Below the pieces are notes generated by a model, which did not search any database, was not told the DNA's origin, and saw only the letters and a program-made list of their open reading frames with translations. A stretch of 8,830 bases of DNA from Blastocatellia bacterium (GTDB taxonomy: Bacteria; Acidobacteriota; Blastocatellia; Chloracidobacteriales; JADJPF01), in NCBI GenBank assembly GCA_023265235.1, contig JAHFUF010000173.1, positions 1 to 8,830 of the forward strand, given 5' to 3'. Below, one piece after another: positions 7,314 through 8,830 of this stretch. Positions within the stretch are counted from its first letter, which is position 1, and the number at the start of each line of letters is the position of its first letter. A program made the translations under genes and the position numbers.

Positions 7314-7323
7314 TACTTCAACA

Positions 7324-8358
7324 ATGGGCCATTTTTACATGGATGAAACTACAATTATACCTTTGCTTTCTAGTGCTATTAGGGCACGTAGCAACTTATT
7401 TGATAGCCGTCATGAAAGGGCTTTTCGTCTGTTTAATGGCTTTTTTGAAGGCTGCCCTAGCCTTGTTATTGATCTTTATGCACGCACAATTCTTTTGCAT
7501 AACTATGCTGACCCTCCAGATCTATTAGAGTCGTTGTTAAAGACAGTTGAACAATATTTGACTAGTGAATTACCTTGGGTAAATACAATAATTTTAAAAA
7601 CACGTAATACCGAGGACTTAAATGCTAGGAAAGGGGTTGTTATTAAGGGAGCAAAACTTGATAACCGAATACGTGAACATGGTGTTTGGTATGCTATTGA
7701 TCTTTTATTAAACCGTGATGCCAGTTTTTATTTAGACACATACAACCTACGGTCTTGGATTATCAATAACCTTGCTGAGAAAACAGTTTTGAACACATTT
7801 GCTTATACTGGTAGCCTTGGTGTTGCGGCTCAAGCTGGAAGGGCACAGCGTGTTGTACACCTTGATATCAATCGTAGTTTTCTTAATGTAGCAAAAACCT
7901 CTTATACACTTAATGGTTTTCCTATCAACAAAGCTGATTTTCAATCAGGTGATTTTTGGACACAAATCAGTCACTTTAAAAAAACAGGAGAAACCTTTGA
8001 CGCTGTTATTGTAGATCCGCCATTTTTTGCTGTTAGTAATAAAGGAAAAATTGATTTGGTAGAGGAAAGTCACCGAATTATTAATAAAGTTCGTCCTCTT
8101 ATTAATAACGATGGATATTTAATCGCAATCAATAATGCTCTGTTTGTTAGTGGTGCAGATTATTTCAAATCACTAGAAGCCTTGTGTGCTGATGGCTACT
8201 TAACCATTGAGAAATTAATACCCATCTCAAGTGATTTTACTGGCTATGAACAAACACAAGTAAAACTACACATAGTAGACCCAGCACCTTTTAACCATTC
8301 AACAAAAATAGCTGTGTTACGAGTGCGACGAAAACCAACTAGCAGTTTTTTATCTTAG
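7324..8358 (+). CDS. Class I SAM-dependent methyltransferase, RlmI/RlmK-like (putative rRNA methyltransferase)
   Basis: Using the ATG at 7324 the protein has 344 residues. The order of motifs is that of RlmI-type 23S rRNA cytosine-C5 methyltransferases and relatives (Pfam Methyltrans_SAM): 'AFRLFNGFFEGCPSLVIDLY' near residues 34-53, 'EHGVWYAIDL' (118-127), 'RDASFYLDTYNLR' (131-143) in place of the usual G-x-x-T-G-F-F-L-D-Q-R-x-N-R, SAM motif I 'VLNTFAYTGSLG' (155-166), and motif IV 'VDPPFF' (230-235). The N-terminal PUA domain of RlmI is absent, and the Thr-Gly-Phe-Phe motif is altered, so the target may differ. It could modify rRNA, another RNA or a small molecule. The start is uncertain: a TTG at 7297 would overlap dinB by 17 nt, and an ATG at 7339 is also possible. 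None has a clear Shine-Dalgarno, so translation may be coupled to dinB, whose stop is 10 nt upstream of 7324. Confidence 0.82.
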   Translation: MGHFYMDETTIIPLLSSAIRARSNLFDSRHERAFRLFNGFFEGCPSLVIDLYARTILLHNYADPPDLLESLLKTVEQYLTSELPWVNTIILKTRNTEDLNARKGVVIKGAKLDNRIREHGVWYAIDLLLNRDASFYLDTYNLRSWIINNLAEKTVLNTFAYTGSLGVAAQAGRAQRVVHLDINRSFLNVAKTSYTLNGFPINKADFQSGDFWTQISHFKKTGETFDAVIVDPPFFAVSNKGKIDLVEESHRIINKVRPLINNDGYLIAINNALFVSGADYFKSLEALCADGYLTIEKLIPISSDFTGYEQTQVKLHIVDPAPFNHSTKIAVLRVRRKPTSSFLS

Positions 8359-8453
8359 TTTAGTTGGTGTCTATAAAAGACTAATATTGTTAAGGTTTAT
8401 TCTAAGCAGCAAATAAACAATTTTTTAACAGATCTTTCTAACTTTAAGACGGG
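8359..8453. other. Short convergent gap between methyltransferase and recombinase genes
   Basis: This 95-bp AT-rich spacer separates two tail-to-tail genes. ACCAACTA (8334-8341, inside the methyltransferase gene) and TAGTTGGT (8361-8368) could form an 8-bp stem with a 19-nt loop containing the stop codon, but no U-tract follows, so I do not call a terminator in either direction. I see no transposon-type terminal inverted repeat here. Confidence 0.5.
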
Positions 8454-8830
8454 TTAGTACTGTCGAAGTAAACTAATATAGCTTACGGGTGCTATCGCTC
8501 TAATAACATCCCTAACCACGACAAGTTTAATTAGCTCCACATAGTTAACCTTAGCCATAGCCAGCTTTTTAGCATCCATTACAGGCTTACGGCCACCTTT
8601 TCGGCCTCTCGCCCTGGCAGCTTTTAAGCCTGCTTGTGTACGTTCTCTGATAAGCTCGCGCTCAAATTGTGCCAATGACCTGAAAATGTGAAAAATCAGC
8701 TTACCCGCCGCCGTAGTGGTATCAATGGATTCCTGGAGGCTATGAAACCCTATTCCCCTTGTTTCCAAACCGTTGACAGTTTCCAGCAAATGTTGAAAGG
8801 AACGCCCCAAACGGTCAAGTTTCCATACTA
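8454..8830 (-). CDS. Serine recombinase (resolvase/invertase family), N-terminal part cut by window edge
   Basis: The frame is open to the right edge, and 124 C-terminal residues are visible. They begin VWKLDRLGRS, the conserved D-R-L-G-R block whose two arginines belong to the catalytic site of gamma-delta/Hin-type enzymes. They continue through 'GIGFHSLQESIDTTTAAGKLIF' to the long E helix 'SLAQFERELIRERTQAG' and the linker 'ARARGRKGGRKP'. The nucleophilic serine lies in the roughly 60-70 residues outside the window. The TTG at 8808-8810 is an internal Leu, not the start. Such enzymes resolve transposon cointegrates or invert DNA by double-strand exchange through a phosphoserine link. After 'VMDAKKLAMAK' the helix-turn-helix is poorly conserved ('RAIAPVSYISLLRQY' against the usual R-A-L-G-V-S-R-x-T-L-Y-R-Y-L), though in frame. 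By hand count 8581-8820 is about 50% G+C, clearly above its surroundings. It is probably part of a mobile element or its remnant. Confidence 0.88.
   Translation of the reverse strand, partial: VWKLDRLGRSFQHLLETVNGLETRGIGFHSLQESIDTTTAAGKLIFHIFRSLAQFERELIRERTQAGLKAARARGRKGGRKPVMDAKKLAMAKVNYVELIKLVVVRDVIRAIAPVSYISLLRQY

Noticed and set aside
7343..7528. Open frame of 61 codons on the + strand, membrane-like
   Set aside because: It is an alternative frame inside the conserved start of the methyltransferase gene.
7747..7944. Open frame of 65 codons on the - strand
   Set aside because: It is antisense to SAM motif I of the methyltransferase, with no domain or ribosome site.
8334..8368. Terminator of the methyltransferase gene
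   Set aside because: The 8-bp stem has a 19-nt loop and starts inside the coding region, and no U-tract follows.
8454..8580. Frameshift in the recombinase helix-turn-helix
   Set aside because: The other two frames hit stops quickly and do not restore family consensus. The 'VSYISLLRQY' residues stay in register with the usual recognition helix, so divergence by substitution fits better.
1..8830. CRISPR array, tRNA/rRNA genes, insertion-sequence ends
   Set aside because: I found no regularly spaced repeats, no cloverleaf candidates and no transposon-type terminal repeats on reading both strands.

Overview
The window is A+T-rich and looks like ordinary chromosome of a free-living, Gram-negative-type bacterium. 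The best guess is Acidobacteriota, possibly a low-GC member of Blastocatellia. This rests on the 1100-residue outer-membrane receptor with an N-terminal carboxypeptidase-regulatory-like domain and a barrel ending in the 'FNAFNH…GRPRVIDFGLKFSF' style, which is heavily amplified in that phylum, and on its pairing with a penicillin-acylase-family hydrolase and a DinB-like protein. The taxonomic call is inference; there is no rRNA gene or other marker here.

Layout, left to right: the last 18 codons of a winged-helix (OmpR/PhoB-type) regulator end at 58. A small DUF488 protein follows at 103-534 on the + strand and ends in a perfect sliding-clamp-binding pentapeptide, QLSLF. A convergent intergenic gap carries a good intrinsic terminator (561-593) for the minus-strand gene. 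That gene, 640-3942, is the TonB-dependent/Oar-like receptor, with a near-consensus promoter (3981-4009) and a perfect AGGAGG ribosome site. A 312-bp divergent control region (3943-4254) separates it from the + strand cluster: penicillin acylase family hydrolase (4255-6774), DinB-like metal-binding protein (6807-7313) and an RlmI/RlmK-like class I methyltransferase (about 7324-8358). The spacings are 32 and 10 nt, so these three are probably co-transcribed. At the right edge, on the minus strand, lies the 3' part of a serine recombinase (8454-8830, cut by the window end). Its catalytic part is clearly G+C-richer than the rest, which suggests a horizontally acquired element continuing beyond the window.

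Functional reading: the receptor would bind or import a large or scarce substrate at the outer membrane. The membrane-anchored acylase would hydrolyse amide-linked acyl compounds on the periplasmic side. Their divergent arrangement makes a shared regulon possible but does not prove it. DinB and the methyltransferase are typical accessory genes with no evident biochemical link to the acylase.

I did not find a clearly new multi-gene system. The points most worth a second look are the clamp-binding tail on the DUF488 protein, a 20-bp out-of-frame tandem/palindromic repeat forming the 3' end of the acylase gene, and the recombinase whose DNA-binding domain departs from family consensus where base composition also changes.
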